NCBI GenBank assembly: GCA_022414725.1
Contig: CM039467.1
Location: 4,947,863 to 5,011,862, forward strand
DNA: 64,000 nt
Source of the DNA: Microglena sp. YARC
Lineage: Eukaryota; Chlorophyta; Chlorophyceae; Chlamydomonadales; Chlamydomonadaceae
Reading direction: 5' to 3'
Shown: positions 53,695 to 64,000 of the stretch, piece after piece
Layout of the letters: each line of letters opens with the position of its first letter
Numbering within the stretch: position 1 is the first letter of the stretch
Translations under genes and position numbers: made by a program
The notes under the pieces: generated by a model
Told to the model about the DNA's origin: nothing
Databases searched by the model: none
What the model saw: the letters and a program-made list of their open reading frames with translations, nothing else

Positions 53695-54436
53695 GTTACC
53701 CGCTCAGCTGGAGTTATCACACTTATAAAAAAGACTCTTCCTACACATCCAATTAAACATGAAGTCCCCACTGACATAGCTGGTCATCTCACTCATCAAA
53801 CTATTAACAACACTACCCACATTTTAGGCGTCTACATGCCCTGCAATGACCCTGCCAAAAGAGCCCGAATTTATGAACACATTCGCTACATTATATCCCA
53901 AAATCCCCTTTCATCACTATATTGCAGGGGGAGACTGGAATGCAGCCTACTACCTTACTGATAGAAGCAACACAATCAAGCACCTGGAGGACCAGCCCCA
54001 CTATCAACACCTTAATAAATATCCAATTCACATTCAACCATCACCACGTCCCCATACTTACTCAGACAATACTTCCTACAGTTGCAGGATAGATGACATC
54101 ATTCTCATCAATCCCCCAACTGCAACCACGGTGACAGAAACCACACACCAAATGGGAGACACACTGGACCACTGGACCCTGGAACAGCACATTACCTCCT
54201 CTCTCTTTCCCCCTCCTAACCTTGACATACCACCTCACAATCCAACACCTCAACTGCAGCTTCCCTTAAAGCAACAAGACATGGCCAAAGCTAAAGAAGC
54301 CATCTCTAATCAATTTCTCCATCAATTTCAGCACAGCCACATTAACATAGATAAAGCCTGGACTATAGCACAAACTTTACTGGGAGAAGATAAAACATCT
54401 GCACACATTCAATCTATTAGACAAGAACTCAACTAA
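53695..54436 (+). CDS. LINE-1 APE endonuclease, C-terminal half
   Basis: AGVITLIKKTLPT, ILGVYMPCNDPAKRARIYEH, GGDWNAAYYLTDRS (about 53928-53970), SCRIDDIILINPP (about 54078-54120) and DTLDHWTLEQHI (about 54160) are the ordered APE-family boxes of LINE endonucleases: strand, GDWN, SRID, DH. One shift lies near 53930. With the TETK box at 30477 all catalytic motifs of the domain are present across the interruption. It would nick target DNA for priming. Confidence 0.85.
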
Positions 54437-54439
54437 AGC

Positions 54440-56235
54440 CACCATACCAGAAGACCTTAACAGCATGACAGATCATCTCATGGTCACTCTTCACCAAGCT
54501 CTCTCCATAATGACTGACACCTGCCCTACCAAGCCTAGTACACCAGGCACCTTCCTGCCCAGACAAACTGCTAAAACCTACAGAAGACTTAACTACCATA
54601 TTAAAAATATTAAAGCACTCCGAACAGCTTCCAACCACCTTAACCAACAACAATACATGGAACTTAGAAGCACACCTCACACGGCAGGCACATACTCACC
54701 CACCACTAAAATAAAAATACAACAGCACTTTCAAAATGCACTCCTCTCTGACTATTGTCTCTCCTTAACTGCCGATATTAAACAAAGTATTACAGAATTA
54801 CGTCACATGCAGGTTGCACTCAAAGAGGATAGAGCAACCGCCTCCATTAAGAAATTCCGACGCCGCCTCAGCACACAGGCACGACAAACTCACAGGTATA
54901 TTTTCTCTCCTGAAAATCACACACACACACCCACTGCTCTTCTGGACGCATCCACACACACACTCAGCACTAGCACCCAGGGTCTCCTAGAAGTTATGAC
55001 TAAACATATGGGAAAACTCGTGTCACCTCCCACTCCATCCATCTCAGATGACTATACACGACACGCCACCCCCCCTCCATGGGAAACACACACAGACAAA
55101 TACCACTTGGAAACTCCAGCCAACTCCATACAAAACACTGCCTCTCCCTACACCTTTCTCTCCTCCTCAACCACATATGCTGACTGTATTAGGAAACTCT
55201 CTACCAACAAAGCCACTGGCCCAGATGGCATACCTAATGAATTACTTATGTGCCTCCCACAGGAAGTGCACCTCATCATACACAAACTCATGCAGCTAGT
55301 ATGGATCCTGGGAGAAACACCAGACTGCTGGAAAACCTCACACACAGTCATGCTCTACAAAAAATCAGATCCTTGCTTGCCTCAAAACTACAGGCCAATA
55401 GGCCTTAACAATGCTGTAGCCAAACTTTGGAACTCCCTTGTTACTAACAATATTACTACCTACTCTGAAACCAACCACATTCTTAGCGCCTGCCAAGAAG
55501 GTTTCAGAAAAGACAAAAGTACCTATAGACAACTCTTGAACCTACTCCACAACATTGAGGACGCTGCCCTCTTCCACCAGGACCTCTATGCTGCCTACTT
55601 TGACTTTAGCTCTGCTTTTAACATGATTGACCACCAAAAACTTCTCTGCATCATGCACAGCCTGGGGTACACCCACGACGCTATAGACACTATTAAAGGA
55701 ATATGCAAAAACTCTACTACACATATTCTCCTTAACAATACACCTGGCTCCCCCATCCCCATCACTAGGGGCACCATACAGGGAGACACTCTCTCCCCCC
55801 TACTCTTCATTATCTTTCTAGAACCCCTACACAGATGGCTCCGTTCTGGGGGACGAGGATACCGAGCAGCATCCCGCCCTACCCTCCAAAACAGCAGATG
55901 AACACCACACCAGCAGCTTGGGGTATGCTGACGACACTGCTGTCCTAACCGGCAGCTCAGAGGACCTTCGCATCCAATGTGGTAAAGTTCAAACTTTTAG
56001 CATCTGGTCGGGCATCCCTCTTAACGCCACCAAATGTGTGGTCAGTGGCATACTCCACAAATCACACCCTTCTCAACCTACCCACAACAACACTCTCAAA
56101 CAAAGGCTGGATAAAATTCCACTAGGAAACTCCTATGCTACCTACCAGCCGCCTGACCAAGCCTACAAATACTTGGGGGTTCACATTTCACTTACCTTAA
56201 GTTGGAAAACTCAACTCCACTCTACTAAGTATTGA
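54440..56235 (+). CDS. LINE-1 reverse transcriptase
   Basis: A 478-codon frame (54465-55901) carries a helical linker, then ATGPDGIPNELLMCLP, WKTSHTVMLYKKSDP, YRPIGLNNAVAKLWN, FDFSSAFNMIDHQKLL (motif A) and TIQGDTLSPLLFIIF (motif B). After a shift at about 55905 it continues with GYADDTAVL (motif C, YADD), WSGIPLNATKC and YKYLGVHISLTL. All catalytic Asp residues are present. It lies in the APE-RT order typical of LINEs and copies element RNA at the nicked target. Confidence 0.9.
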
Positions 56236-56352
56236 AACCATTCACAATAAAGGGCTGAGTATCCTCACCAAAGCTAAAAACAGGGCAACCCCCACTCAAT
56301 GCTTACGAATAATTTCACAATTTGTCAGAGCAGCTATTAAATACCCCATGCA

Positions 56353-58860
56353 ATGATAGTAGCTCCCTTCTCACTAACCGACATTCACGTCATTGACAGA
56401 GCAGTATTAAAAACAGTCAAACTCTGCTGCTCCCTCCCCAGATCTTTTCCGACAAGAGCAGTCCACCTCCCTAAAACAGAAGCAGGACTAGGGGTGCCCT
56501 CTCTACTCACTGAATATACTCAGATTACTGCAACAGCCCTCACCCAGTCCATGAACGACCAAGGTCACCTGGGAATCCTCACTAGAGCTCTCCTTAATAA
56601 ATCAACTTCCACCATGACCACTCTAGATCCTCTCTCTCTATCCCGCAAGCAACTTAAGTATGTGTCCCTAGCCCGCCAGCTGGAAATTATTAAAAAATCT
56701 GACATAACAATTTCTTGGAATGACACAGAACTTCTTGACAAACTTAACATACACTCTCTTCCTCTCCCTCCACAGGCAATCCCTGTATCACTCATGACTC
56801 CATTCCATGACCTGGACATATATTCATACCATGACCTGGTCACCCCCATGGGAACTCACCTTGTCAGCACTACAGATATCTCTCTTATCACCCTACACAA
56901 AGTTACTAAACACCACAAACGGTCCCTGAACCGCCTCACCGCTCACCTCTCCTCCCTCCAAACTGTCGCCTCCTCAATACACTCTGACCCACTTCCCCTC
57001 TCACACCGACAACTTGCGCCCGGTTACGCAATTGCGCAGAACACAAACGATAACGTTAAATCTCCTGCTCCTATTGAACCCTCCACCGCACCCACCCAGC
57101 GTTACCAACCTCACGCCACTGTTTCTGACGCAGACTACGAGGCGGATCCCACTGGGGACCTGGAAGGAAACCAATGGTGGGCGTGGCCCACGCAGACCGA
57201 AGGCAGTCACGCGCACCAAGCATGGGGCTGCCCCAGCAGTGATGCCACCTGGGCAGCACGCCACTACTTGTGCAAATCCTGGATCCGTCGCACCGCCACC
57301 TCTAAATTTTACCGTGCATATAGAATAACTTCCACCTCAAACCCTGACAGGATCCGCGAGGCCATGACATTCCCCGACAGCAGCGCACCTGCACCACCGG
57401 CGCGCCTGCTCCACCTTACCTGCGGATCCCAATACAAAGCTCTGCACATTACGAGCTGGCGGGGCAAGCGCTCCTACAACGACGACAAACTAGTCACCTC
57501 CACTGTTGTCCACGTTCAATGGGCCCCAACCACCATGCACAACGAACATATCAACTCTTACACACACATGGGATACAGCATCCACCACAGCACACCTGCT
57601 ACCTCCACTACCCCCACCATACACTGGAAACCCCAATCTCACCATGCGTCTCACCTTATTGAACTTCTGGGACAACCAGCATACGACCAATTAATCCACA
57701 CTTTTAAAACTACTCCCCCATTAACCACACACCTCAACCCTAGGAAGGACACCCACCTTACTAAACTTCAACAACAAGGCCAATGGGCCACCTCCCCAGG
57801 ATTTAATGCTGACAACCACAACCTTGTTCACAAACTTCTGAAAAATGACACACACGACAGGCACCCAGACTGGGACATCCAACCACCATCAGCCTACATT
57901 ATACAAACAGGCATCCTCACCACTATGGATGACCAATTCACACACACACACCAACGTTTCATATCTTTGTTACCCCACTGGTCACTGTCTTGGGCACATT
58001 ACCAACGACAGACTCACCTCTCTCAAACAAAACTATGACCACTTCAAAAATCACCACCCTACCAAATGGAACCAACTGACCCAAGGAGGGACATATCACA
58101 CTGACTTAGCTGCCCTCTTCACCAGATACAGAGCTGCTCCTGCCGCCACCAACACTCTTTCTCCCCTCCTCTACCAAGATGCAGCTGCCCTGGGCATCAC
58201 TCACCATCGTACTTCTAACCCTCTTAGCTACGACCAAAGCCTCACCAGCTTCTCTTCTACCAGCCCTGCTGATCAGCTCTTTGGCTCTAATCAAGACCCC
58301 TTTCTTACCATCTGGACTGGGGGCTCCCTGGTGGACATCCCTAACTCCACTACACAAGCACACCAAGCTCTAAGGTGGGCCCTAGCCAGTGCTGACCATG
58401 CTGAAAATATTCTCAGCCCCACCTGCACCCTGATGCTCCTTCCTGACGACCTTGCTGCCCCCTACAAAACTCTCCTCCACCACTCATGGATTCACTATAT
58501 TGACTCTAGACCAGAGTCTGAATTTTATACTACCTCTGAAATCTGGCTTGGCAGCAAATCTCACACTCCACCCTCCACCCCAAAACTGCACCTCATCCTT
58601 ATATGCAACCCCCACAGCCAAGCTACCTACTTTCCTAAACTTCAAGATTTTATTAACCAATGGACCTACTACATGCAAAGCCTCTCCTCATCTTGGGAGC
58701 CCTCTACTATCACACCACCTCCCACTCTTACCTCCTCTGACATTGTAATTACCTACCCACGGAAACTCAAATCTCTTGTCAAAAAGCCCCGGCAACCTCT
58801 ACTCCTCCAACACCCTCCTCCCTCTCTTCTTACCAATACTCACCCATGTCTCCACCTAGC
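56353..58860 (+). CDS. LINE-1 region between RT and RNase H, unknown domains
   Basis: The RT C-terminal part (AVLKTVKLCCSLPRSFPTRA, GLGVPSLLTEYTQITATALT) is followed by about 700 residues in two overlapping frames. Segments shared with LINE-2 are KLQQQGQWATSPGFN, HPDWDIQPPSAY, TGHCLGHI and AHQALRWALASADHAENILS followed by LMLLPDD. Trp-rich WWAWPTQTEGSHAHQAWGC is peculiar to this copy or decayed in the other. I cannot assign a fold. Confidence 0.65.
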
Positions 58861-58863
58861 TAC

Positions 58864-59330
58864 CCCCTCCTCAGGCCTTCAGGTCTACACAGATGGTAGC
58901 CTAATAAAAGGTAAACCAGGGCACCCTAGAAAAACAGGTGCTGCAGTATATGTCCCGGCTGCAGGACAAAGCTACAGCATCAACCCTGGGGGAATAGGGG
59001 CCACCAAAACTAACAACAGGGCAGAACTGGTAGCCATCCACCAAGCCCTTCTCAATATTGACTATGACAAATCTCTTACACTCCATGCAGACAGCCTCTG
59101 CTCTCTTCAACTTATAAACAAAATGATTCATGACCCTATCACAACAACCCGTTCTATTCATACTGAACTACTGCAATCAATTCAAAAACACCTCATTCAA
59201 CGCATCCTGCATGGCTCCCACACCACTCTTTGTAAAGTCCGCTCCCACACAGGTATCCTTGGAAATGACAGAGCAGACATTCTGGCACGCAAGGCAGCTG
59301 AGCACCCTGCCTCCACCACTTTTACTGACA
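58864..59330 (+). CDS. LINE-1 RNase H
   Basis: GLQVYTDGSLIKG, TNNRAELVAIHQALL, LHADSLCSLQLINKM and VRSHTGILGNDRADILARKA supply all four acidic residues and the His of type I RNase H in one uninterrupted frame. The closest counterpart in the window is LINE-2 38380-38860. Confidence 0.92.
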
Positions 59331-59471
59331 ACACTGGGGAAATCCCCCGTCACAATGTCTACTGTCCCACAGTTCAACCTCCTCGCACATCCATGGGAGA
59401 TATTCCCCCACGCATCCTAGCACCTAACCTTACACAAGGTATCACCTCCAACCTGCCTACTAGCTGCCACC

Positions 59472-60310
59472 TTGGCCAACACCCTCTTTAAGGGATTTAT
59501 GCAACCACCTGGGCTGATAACACTCCCCACCAACTTCCCCATGCAAGTAACAAATTTTGGACCTCAACCCTTATCCAACATAAAACTAAATTCCACATCC
59601 TTAAAGCCCGCTGGGGTAGACTGTGGAACCGTAAACATGCCTTCCGCTGGAAACTCCCTTATATTACCAGCACTCACCCACCCACGAATGAACTCCCTAC
59701 GCCCCATCTGCCACACCTGTGAGGACGGAGCGGGCCACATCCTGGCGGGCTGCACACACCGGACTTTCAAGGGGCTCTATATCAAGAGACATGACGCCGC
59801 AGTGCGACTCATCCACAAGGCCATTTGCACCGGAGCCCTGGGATCCCGCAGAATGATCATGGACGCTGGCAAGGAAGAGGACCTCCCCAGGGGGGTCCTG
59901 GGCAAACGTCTCCCTGACTGGCTACGCCCCTCCACTATTACTGTAAAGGACTGGAAGAGAATGAGACCTGACCTCGCCGTCCTACCTGACATAGACTCTC
60001 CTACTTGTATGGCTGATAAAAAAACTCTGGGTTCTTGAGCTTGGATACTGCTCTGATACCAACCATGCTACTAAGTTTATCACTAAACACGCCCAGTATT
60101 GCATGTTGAATTAGTAAATAGCCTTAGATCGGCTGGATACCTCGTTCTCTACGAAGTTATCACCGTTGGAACAACTGGTACTATTCCAACCTTTTTTTGA
60201 CTTCTATGACCACACTTGGACTTAAGAGACCGTGTGCCCTTAAACTGGCGGACAAAGTCCACTCTCACACCATCACTAGCTTTCAGAGTATTTTTCAATG
60301 CAGACGTTTC
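59472..60310 (+). CDS. LINE-1 CCHC finger and restriction-like endonuclease
   Basis: CHTCEDGAGHILAGCTH (about 59710-59760) is the zinc motif, then FKGLYIKRHDAAVRLIHKA. MRPDLAVLPDID precedes, after a one-base shift near 60020, VLELGYCSDTNHATKFITKH then AQY. Pro-Asp, then Glu-Leu-Gly-Tyr, with Lys and KHxxY following, match the PD-(D/E)xK restriction-like endonuclease of R2/Dualen LINEs. VITVGTTGTIP follows. A stop at about 60113 and shifts interrupt the C-terminus. Confidence 0.72.
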
Positions 60311-60314
60311 ATGG

Positions 60315-60604
60315 AAGCACACCCCGGGTCGATACCCGGGGACTAGCACACAGACCGTGCCCCCCCCCCAGGTTTTGTCTTGCCAGCTGCATTGTGCTGG
60401 TGCTTCCCAACCGGGGTGAAAAAACCCCGTATTAAGCTGCGCTGGCATGATGTGGCCACGGTGCCTGCCGGTCAGGCATCGGTGGTGATTCTTTTTACTG
60501 AGGTGGCCCTACGGTGACTATAGCTAGCTCCGGCTTACGCTATGGTGTCCTTAACTTCACGTCCTGTGAATAACGGTATTACACGGATGTAATAATTTCA
60601 ATTT
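60315..60604 (+). other. LINE-1 3' UTR and tail
   Basis: Contains the palindrome CCCCGGGTCGATACCCGGGG near 60323, then TCCTTAACTTCACGTCCTG, which echoes the LINE-2 end CCTTAACACCACGCCCCT. It ends TTACACGGATGTAATAATTT plus CAATTTCAATT. SINE-B ends in a similar way. Confidence 0.55.
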
Positions 60605-60826
60605 CAATTGGCGAGATAACCAAATAGTTAGCGCCACGTATGCCCGAACCCTCAACAAACGCAAACCTAACCAGTTTCTGTTTAGGGGTAGGTCACACTG
60701 CTCTTGGTCCGGCCGATTTTGGTCGATTTTGCCTATCACCAAAATCTTAGTGGTCACACTACAACATTGACCAGAATCGATTTTGGTCAGGACCAAAAGC
60801 AAAAGCTAAATCGAGCAAAGCAAAAT

Positions 60827-60859
<33 letters not shown>

Positions 60860-60890
60860 ATTTGCCTCGATTTTGCTTTTGGTCCGGATT
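60605..60890. repeat. Reverse-complement copy of the 17030 repeat and a poly(G)-tipped hairpin
   Basis: GGCGAGATAACCAAATAGTT through ACGTATGCCCGAACCCTC matches 17030-17110 inverted. Next, GGTCACACTGCTCTTGGTC and GGTCACACTACAACATTGACC form a diverged pair. GGACCAAAAGCAAAA near 60790 is complementary to TTTTGCTTTTGGTCC near 60872, with a 31-bp poly(G) (60828-60858) between the arms. Confidence 0.7.
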
Positions 60891-61635
60891 TTTTTCTGGA
60901 ACTTTATATTGTTTTCTGTTGTTATCTTTTCCGTATCTTCGTTGTTTCACTCATGCCTTTTCTTATCCAATTCTTAATTATTGTTGCTTCTAGTCTTCAA
61001 ATTTTTCAGAGGGTGCGGCACAGTCGCAAGCTGATATTGTGTTGAGATATGGCCCCAATAGCTGCAAATGAGAAGGAACATGTTACATAAATTGTTTAAA
61101 AAAATACGAAATCATCCAACTCTCTCTCGCTATTGGGGATGTCTCTTCAGCCTATTGGGCAACTGCCTACTCAGCTTTTTCAACGCTTTTTCTTTCAGCA
61201 CTTCTTGTCACGGTTGGGCAAGTCTGTCAGCCTATTTGGCTTACCCCTGGACTGTCACACACTGACCTAGACATGTCATAGGCTGACCCCTGGACTGGCA
61301 CTGACTAACCTAGAAACCGGGGCCTGGGCAGCCTAGGTTTCTAGGTAAGTTTTTAGGTCAGAACGAGGATGGTGCCTGCTAGCTATCCCTCAAATCCGAG
61401 TGGGCCATGAAAAAGGTTTCCCAACTGTGCGTGTGTGTAGGTTACGGGCTCATCCCCGAGCACCCTCTCCATGTAGGAAGCTAGCAAGTGTCAGAGTCTT
61501 GAAGACGTGTACTGTACAGTAGCCTAAATCGACCCTTCAGTCTACCGAATGCTCACTCAACAACCCGCCTTGTTCTAATCAAAGCATCTTTTTCTCAATT
61601 CGTTTTAATCTAATTTGTGTATTGAAAACCTGCAG
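60891..61635. other. No recognised gene; presumed intron of the next exon
   Basis: Contains GACCCCTGGACTG twice near 61245 and 61285 and a 10-bp-arm inverted repeat, CCTAGAAACC/GGTTTCTAGG, near 61310-61350. A T-rich stretch ends in CTGCAG at 61635. Upstream exons were not found. Confidence 0.4.
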
Positions 61636-62244
61636 GCCAAGGACCACGAAGATAAGCTGGCAATGCTGGCTAACATAGCATTGGAGGAACAAGAGGGCTT
61701 GGACAAGGAGCAGATCTTGGATGCTATGGACAGGCAGCGTAGTACCGGTACGAAGGCTGGTGTGAAAGCTGGGTTCTGGTACTTCGAGGCTGGGGCAATA
61801 GTCCTGCATGGAATGCACAGGTCTATGAAAGGAACTGATGGGAAAATGAAAGGTCCTGTGTCAGAGGTACATAGAGCTGTGGCCAAGGAGCTGAACCCTC
61901 ATTTGTGTCACACAGTGGGTATCAAAGATAGACCAGAGTATTTCACTGAGAGGGCGGTGAAAAACTACTTTACCAACAAGAAAGACTTAGTCCGAGCTCT
62001 GTGCGTTCAGGCCAGGGACAACCGAGAGGGTGTCACTGGCATGGCACTTGAGTTGAAGGACTTAGAGGCCATGTCCCTTGAAAAGAAAGGGTGGATGCAT
62101 TTGGGGCTGTGGGTGGAACTCTTCAAGACCCATACGACGTTATGTCCCCTAGGAGTTGGTGTGTTTGATGGCTCGGAGCTACCCCACGGGACGTGCTCTG
62201 AGGGAGTGGGGGATGTTATTGACCGGTTCTCCCGGCTCAGCTAG
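61636..62244 (+). CDS. Orphan coding exon, 202 codons, unknown protein
   Basis: After a T-rich tract and CTGCAG the frame AKDHEDKLAMLANIALEEQE runs uninterrupted to TAG at 62242-62244. No ATG lies near the start, which fits an internal-to-terminal exon. Features are charged helices at the N-terminus, a central GFWYFEAGAIVLHGMHRSMK, YFTERAVKNYFTNKKDLVRA and WMHLGLWVELFKTH. No low-complexity or repeat signature is seen. I recognise no family. It could be a host gene or an accessory domain of a mobile element. Confidence 0.55.
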   Translation, partial: AKDHEDKLAMLANIALEEQEGLDKEQILDAMDRQRSTGTKAGVKAGFWYFEAGAIVLHGMHRSMKGTDGKMKGPVSEVHRAVAKELNPHLCHTVGIKDRPEYFTERAVKNYFTNKKDLVRALCVQARDNREGVTGMALELKDLEAMSLEKKGWMHLGLWVELFKTHTTLCPLGVGVFDGSELPHGTCSEGVGDVIDRFSRLS

Positions 62245-62857
62245 AGTGTCTTGGGGCACCAGGCCTTCCGCCTGGAAGCTTCCATAGTAGTGCCTCCGCC
62301 CGTTAGGGCCGGCACCTACCGGCGGCAGTACCCTGAGGTACTGTGGCCCTTTCCCTTCTTATACCTAGCTTGCCGCCTGGCATGCTATCACGTTTGTAAG
62401 CTTAGCACCTTCGCCAATCCCTGTGTCAGTCCTCACGAGATAATAATCCGGAAGCTAAAGGTTATCGCCCACCACGCCGTCCCGTGTTCCACTGCAACAG
62501 ACTTCCACGTCTGTTACCCTGTCTGTAGATCCCGAGCTCCCGCGCACCTGCAGTGCCTTCTACAGTTGCCGCCGCAACAACCGAAGGAAATGGATCTCAG
62601 TTGCAGAATCTTCTCTGATTGCTAGGCACCCCGCTGGACACCAGCCACCAACAGTCTACCCAAGACCCCGCTGGACCGCCAGTAAGTTGACCCCGCAACA
62701 AACCCCTCTCCGAGTCTACCCAAGACCCCGCTGGACCACCAGTACGTTGCTCACCGCAACACCAACCACCCCACTGCGTCAACCCAGCAATTCCGCTCTC
62801 CCTAATCCCGCCATCCCCTTACCTCTCCGGCCCCGCAAGCCAAATCTCCTGCCCAAA
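62245..62857. repeat. 3' flank with ~85-bp minisatellite
   Basis: ACCCCGCTGGACACCAGCC, AGTCTACCCAAGACCCCGC and TGGACCACCAGTACGTTG repeat two to three times at 62625-62790. The earlier part (62250-62620) is open in one frame but shows no motif. Confidence 0.6.
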
Positions 62858-64000
62858 GCCCCCCTCGCACTCGGGGAAGTGACAATTTCGCTAAATGTAG
62901 GCGAAAGACACGATTTGCAGCGGAACTACAGAGAAATGTAGGCGTACAGTGGACGAAATGTCTCGGCTCACCGCAAACCAGCGATCCCGACAGACACCCA
63001 AAACTTATTGTAGACTGAAGCGTGACCAATAACTCCTCGATCGCACGTTAACAACTGAGTTGTAATACGCGAAAGGGTATGCAGCTTTCTGTCGCCCGAG
63101 GGTCTGTTAGCAACCTTTTCGAGGGGTCATTCTTGCAAACCTGCGAAGCTCTTCCAGCGATTCCGAGATAGGGTGAACAATTAGGCAACGAAGTACTAGC
63201 GCGAACTTCTTGTTGGCGAATAGCTTTCATTCGGGAAAAGGTCACCCGAAGTCACCGATGTGCTTTCGCTGCATGCGTCGAAAATGGAGCTGTTGTAGGG
63301 CGAAACCAGGGCGATTTTAATCACTGTGATGAAAGCCTAAGTCACACTGAAATATCATCGTGACTTGCGATGACCTGTCAGTGCTCTTACTAATTTTGAT
63401 AGATGTTTTCGCAGGGTGTCCTTTCACCAGCCTTTCATGTACGTTAGCCAAGGCGGATTGGACGCGGCATGGCGAAATGGCCGTACGATTAGAGCCTTAC
63501 AATGTGGCCAAGGTAAGCCACGCCAACCTTCATTCTACCTCTCGTACTCCTACATGATATTCTTCCCTCCCTCGCCCAACGCATGTGTTCGTTGCTACTT
63601 GATATTTTTGGCGTCCTGCTTTGTTACCTCCGTCCTTTCTTTTCAGATTACTGCGCAACGCCCTCTGCCGCCTTCCGCATGGACAAGCGCGGGGTAGTGC
63701 GTCAGATTGATTTTGAAATTTGACCAATGCTCTCGTCCTATCTCCTACACAAATTCCCTTACATCGGTTCCGCTAATTCTCGCAACCGATCCGTCTATGC
63801 TAGACCTGTGTAGGTTGTCAGTGCATCTGCTGGATGCATGGTATCTTGCAGCCAGCGGCCCTTTCGTCGTCAACTCCCCAACCAGGAAGCCCGGACGGCG
63901 CTGCTGCACTGCCACCGCATGAATAAGCTGCATAAATTGCAGCATCTCGGCAGCCCACCCGACGTTGCTCTGGACACGGTCAAATATGGTGGTATGTGGA
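62858..64000. repeat. Second, inverted copy of the unclassified element (terminus to window edge)
   Basis: From CACTCGGGGAAGTGACAATTTCG onward the sequence is the reverse complement of 50141 down to about 49000, with scattered substitutions and small indels. It continues past the window. The start point at about 62858 matches the point where chromovirus gag resumes at 50141, so both copies share one true terminus. Confidence 0.88.
63745..64000 (-). CDS. Second copy of the conserved unknown frame (partial)
   Basis: MLQFMQLIHAVAVQQRRPGF through SSIDGSVARISGTDVREFV and a stop are encoded on the minus strand, almost identical to 48819-49250 apart from Lys/Gly and Gln/Lys changes and an added Arg-Cys. 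The upstream part runs off the window. Confidence 0.5.
   Translation of the reverse strand, partial: PHTTIFDRVQSNVGWAAEMLQFMQLIHAVAVQQRRPGFLVGELTTKGPLAARYHASSRCTDNLHRSSIDGSVARISGTDVREFV

Larger units (their letters stand above)
53695..60604 (+). mobile_element. LINE-1, 3' part
   Basis: The endonuclease resumes immediately after the chromovirus LTR, followed by RT, inter-domain region, RNase H, CCHC finger and restriction-like endonuclease. The 3' end is TTACACGGATGTAATAATTT, then CAATTTC repeats. It has fewer frame breaks than LINE-2, all explainable by single indels, so it is probably the younger or less decayed copy. It ends against a segment that is the reverse complement of 17030-17110. 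Confidence 0.88.

Overview
This window is nuclear DNA from a eukaryote. It is repeat-dominated, carries GT-AG introns, and has no operons, ribosome-binding sites or prokaryotic-style gene packing. Degenerate TTTAGGG/TTAGGG-type repeats, a chromodomain-bearing Ty3/gypsy retrotransposon, LINEs carrying two kinds of endonuclease (a layout known from the Dualen/RandI clade of green algae) and a plant-like histone H3 relative together suggest the green lineage, probably an alga with a large genome. A charophyte such as Chara is a guess, not a demonstration. Many differences between repeat copies are one-base indels, and there are G/C homopolymers of up to about 50 bases, so frameshifts may be decay or residual sequencing error.

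Layout. 1-12000: tandem repeats (a C-rich minisatellite, a ~150-bp satellite with a GCGATCGC palindrome, a G-rich minisatellite) with no convincing gene. 12294-15031: at least three exons of a minus-strand kinase-like gene that lacks the usual catalytic motifs; its last intron/exon boundary is tandemly triplicated. 13195-13425: a tRNA-headed SINE inside that gene. 16478-18000: DNA-transposon debris, a 28-bp-arm palindrome and telomere-like repeats. 18757-20390: a plus-strand histone H3-like gene, broken, with one exon in three tandem copies, followed by a ~340-bp repeat array (20410-21810, resuming at 24870-25850) that carries splice-acceptor-like units. 23070-23623: a MITE. 26040-27615: further tandem repeats.

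28190-60604 is the centrepiece, a three-level nest. The outer layer is LINE-1 on the plus strand (28190-30608 and 53695-60604), with a cysteine-protease-like region, an APE endonuclease, RT, RNase H, a CCHC finger and a restriction-like endonuclease. Its APE domain is interrupted by a minus-strand chromovirus (30609-53694) with matching LTRs, a 5-bp target duplication GTTAC, a PPT and a PBS-like site. The chromovirus pol is in turn interrupted by LINE-2 (33258-39890, 10-bp target duplication), a 5'-truncated relative of LINE-1. The chromovirus gag also appears interrupted by a further element (about 42765-50140); one terminus of that element recurs inverted at 62858-64000. Two SINEs share a tRNA-like head and body but have different 3' tails, one resembling the LINE-2 tail and the other the LINE-1 tail, which fits LINE-driven SINE mobilisation.

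Right edge: an orphan 202-codon exon (61636-62244), a short minisatellite and the second copy of the 42765-50140 element. The only candidate host genes are the kinase-like gene, the H3-like gene, the 44.9-45.6 kb exon pair and the 61.6 kb exon.
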